A DNA stretch of 64,000 bases. Source: UBA2589 sp965223235. Its GTDB lineage: Bacteria; Gemmatimonadota; Gemmatimonadetes; Longimicrobiales; Gaopeijiaceae. Under the pieces are notes generated by a model, which worked only from the letters and a program-made list of their open reading frames with translations, did no database searches and was not told the origin of the DNA. Position 1 is the first letter of the stretch. Every line of letters begins with the position of its first letter. The stretch spans positions 558,001 through 622,000 of the forward strand of contig CBDCVV010000022.1 in the NCBI GenBank assembly GCA_965223235.1, given 5' to 3'. Below are positions 62,075-64,000 of this stretch, one piece after another. Both the position numbers and the translations under genes were made by a program.

Positions 62075-64000
62075 GCGCCCTCAGATGGTTGATGACCGCG
62101 CCGACGAGTAGAGGCCGAATCCGGTACTGGTGCTCCTCGTTGATCTCGGAGCGCTTCGCGCCGTTGAAGCCCGCGCGAAGCCCCACCCCGGAAGACCCGT
62201 TCGTAGCGGACAACACCGGCGCAATCAGATGCCGATTCCCCAGCGACTCGAAAATCTGATAGCTCTCGTGGCGGGGGAGCCGGAACACCTGGTCGTGCTC
62301 CGCGAGCGTGAGCGTGCGGTGCTCGAGGAATGCCTTCAGCGTGAAGTTCTGGGTGAGCGAGAGCGAGTCGAGAACGGAGAAGTCCGGGCGCTGTGGCTGG
62401 GGCAGCGTAACACCCTCACCCGCTTGGAAGTCGGCCGTGGAGAGCCACTGATAGAGCGCGAGGCGAAGGTATCCGGACGACGTGCGGTACAGCTGCTCGA
62501 AGAAATCGTTCTCGATGAGTTGCGCGTACGCCGCGTCATCGCGCACTCGTAGAAGACGCCGACGGAGTCGGTTTCTGCGGCTCGGCGGCTGGACGAAGTT
62601 CACCATGAGCCCGCTTCGTCGATGCCGGACCATGACCGCGTCCTTGAGGTCCGCGATCGCGAGTGGCTCCAAGTCCAACGCATCGACTTGGGAGACAGCG
62701 GTCGGCTCGGACGCGGTAATGAGCTGCCACGCCGACGTCGTGATGCCCCCAAACCAGAAGATCTCAGGTTGGGTCTCGGCCATGAAAGTCAGGAAGCGCT
62801 CGATGAGATCGCTCCCCTGAGGTACGCGCATGTACACGTGCTCGAGGTTGTCGACCATGACCGCCGTTGGCGGCTTGGATCCCTCGATCAAGATCTGTTC
62901 GCTGAGCTCGTCGAGCGTCGTGGTCGCTTCCAGGCCGAGGCTCGCGGCGAGGTGAGCGGCCAGGCACGCCTCATCCGCCATGCGCTGATCGAGCGTCACC
63001 CGGCACACGCCTCCCTCCACATCTTCCTCGACGACTCCGGCGACGACGTTGAGAAAGCTCGTGATCCCCGACCCCTGCCGTCCGGTCACGATGAGCGGGA
63101 CGCCTTCACCGTCTTGCCACTGTCGCCAAAGGGCAGTCGCCTCCGTGAGTTCCGCACCCCGGCCCTGCAAGAGGGCCCGATCCGAGACCGGATCGAAGGT
63201 GAAGAGGCGCTGGTAGACGAGCGGGAGACTGTCGGTGAGCGCGGTGGTGTCGGCGAGAGCTTTCACCGAGCGGGTCGACGCCACCCCCGCGGGCGCGGCC
63301 CCGACCATCGCACTCCCAATCCGAACCCCCCGCTGGACGAGTCGGCGCAGCATGCGCGCCCGCACGACAAGCGCCCGAGCCGCCTGATCCACGGGCGGCC
63401 CCCACGTCTCATTGACCCAAGCTCGTGCCTCGGCGAAGCGTGAGCTCGCGGCCAAGAGACGCGCGGTCATACGGCCCGCGGCAAGCCGCTCGATGAGGGC
63501 TAACGATCCGCCCGACACTTCGGCCGACAGCCTCCGGAGCGCGGCATCGAGTCCGTCCTCGAGCTTGCCGGCTTCGGCGCGCAGCCCTTCGGCGATGTTG
63601 TCGATCGCTTCCCCGAGCAACTCGCCCGCTCGGCCTTGGCTCCCTTCCCCGCTCTCCTCGATCTCGGCACGGGCCGCATCGTAGGCGAAGGAGAAGACGT
63701 TCTCGAAGTCCGCGAGGTCGTTACGGACGACGGTGACCGCGTCGGCGAAGCCAAGTGTGGAGGCCCGGATGCGGTCGGTGCGTAAAGCGTCGAACGACTG
63801 GCGTGTCAGATCTTGAAGCGCGAGAACCCGCGATTCGACGGGACGGGCCCCACGCGGGAGCATCGCGTCTTCCGCATGCACGCGAAGCGCCGTCGGGGTC
63901 TGACGCACAATGGCGTATACAGCCTCCACGGTGGAGTCCGCCCCACTCTCCAAGAGTCGCTTCACCCCGTCGGCGTCGGGTACCGCGTCGAGCGCGGGGG
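62058..64000 (-). CDS. P-loop-like ATPase with degenerate Walker A (5' end outside window)
   Basis: At least 647 residues; the frame is open to the window edge, so the start is not seen (a GTG at 63965 is internal to similar-looking sequence). The N-terminal ~230 residues visible are helical, with a possible hydrophobic hairpin near VRIGSAMVGAAPAGVA. A P-loop-like domain follows with IVTGRQGSGITSFL (Walker A Lys is Ile, codon 63065-63063) and AVMVDNLEHVY (Walker B-like Asp). A C-terminal winged-helix-like region (DQVFRLPRHESYQIFESLGNRHLI) ends the protein. No family is recognised. It lies upstream of the his operon with no visible functional tie. Confidence 0.6.
   Translation of the reverse strand, partial: PALDAVPDADGVKRLLESGADSTVEAVYAIVRQTPTALRVHAEDAMLPRGARPVESRVLALQDLTRQSFDALRTDRIRASTLGFADAVTVVRNDLADFENVFSFAYDAARAEIEESGEGSQGRAGELLGEAIDNIAEGLRAEAGKLEDGLDAALRRLSAEVSGGSLALIERLAAGRMTARLLAASSRFAEARAWVNETWGPPVDQAARALVVRARMLRRLVQRGVRIGSAMVGAAPAGVASTRSVKALADTTALTDSLPLVYQRLFTFDPVSDRALLQGRGAELTEATALWRQWQDGEGVPLIVTGRQGSGITSFLNVVAGVVEEDVEGGVCRVTLDQRMADEACLAAHLAASLGLEATTTLDELSEQILIEGSKPPTAVMVDNLEHVYMRVPQGSDLIERFLTFMAETQPEIFWFGGITTSAWQLITASEPTAVSQVDALDLEPLAIADLKDAVMVRHRRSGLMVNFVQPPSRRNRLRRRLLRVRDDAAYAQLIENDFFEQLYRTSSGYLRLALYQWLSTADFQAGEGVTLPQPQRPDFSVLDSLSLTQNFTLKAFLEHRTLTLAEHDQVFRLPRHESYQIFESLGNRHLIAPVLSATNGSSGVGLRAGFNGAKRSEINEEHQYRIRPLLVGAVINHLRARNIVH

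Overview
This 64 kb window of GC-rich chromosomal DNA looks like Gemmatimonadota, or a close relative. This is inferred from family content: two orphan FtsX/MacB-type permeases each paired with a PadR regulator, several 6-bladed beta-propeller exported proteins, a TIGR02999-like sigma factor followed by a TPR serine/threonine kinase, a BTAD-TPR regulator, a PD40 lipoprotein, degenerate serine hydrolases and a TonB receptor with a carboxypeptidase-like N-domain. No 16S rRNA or other taxonomic marker is present.

Layout. 1-0.8 kb: 3' part of a class II photolyase. 1-11.6 kb: a compact plus-strand peptide-utilisation operon (two DUF885 proteins, a complete Opp/Dpp-type ABC importer, two Gfo/Idh/MocA oxidoreductases). 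11.8-21 kb: an unusual minus-strand set (coiled-coil membrane protein, heme-binding/FABP-like protein, a long amphipathic-helix protein ending in an HELTH zincin domain, a CHAT/caspase-like protein) next to a divergent unknown gene and a membrane-anchored BTAD-TPR regulator. 21-27 kb: AsmA-like protein, degenerate serine hydrolase, beta-propeller. 27-32.7 kb: sigma factor and kinase, a small exported protein, and an OmpA-family lipoprotein gene broken by two 1-nt shifts. 32.8-41 kb: Fic protein, ADOP permease with PadR, AbiEi/AbiEii toxin-antitoxin pair with its operator, serine hydrolase, PD40 lipoprotein.

41.1-45.8 kb is a small genomic island at the 3' end of tRNA-Ile(GAU). It carries tRNA-end repeats, two copies of a ~210-bp palindrome-rich element, a tyrosine-integrase remnant and, as its only intact cargo, a translationally coupled three-gene operon: a Cap4/DUF4297-like nuclease, a small winged-helix-like middle component and a Rad50-like zinc-hook ATPase. 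This is a Lamassu/ABC-3C-type anti-phage system candidate. 46-55 kb: second ADOP/PadR pair with a perfect 20-bp palindrome, a beta-propeller lipoprotein, an M28 peptidase and a TonB receptor.

55.2-62 kb: an eight-gene histidine operon (hisG-D-C-H-A-B-F-IE) in which every gene overlaps the next. A complete ribosome-mediated attenuator precedes it: a 25-codon leader peptide with five consecutive His codons, a competing antiterminator, and an intrinsic terminator with a U8 tract. The window ends inside a P-loop-like gene whose Walker A lysine is replaced by isoleucine.
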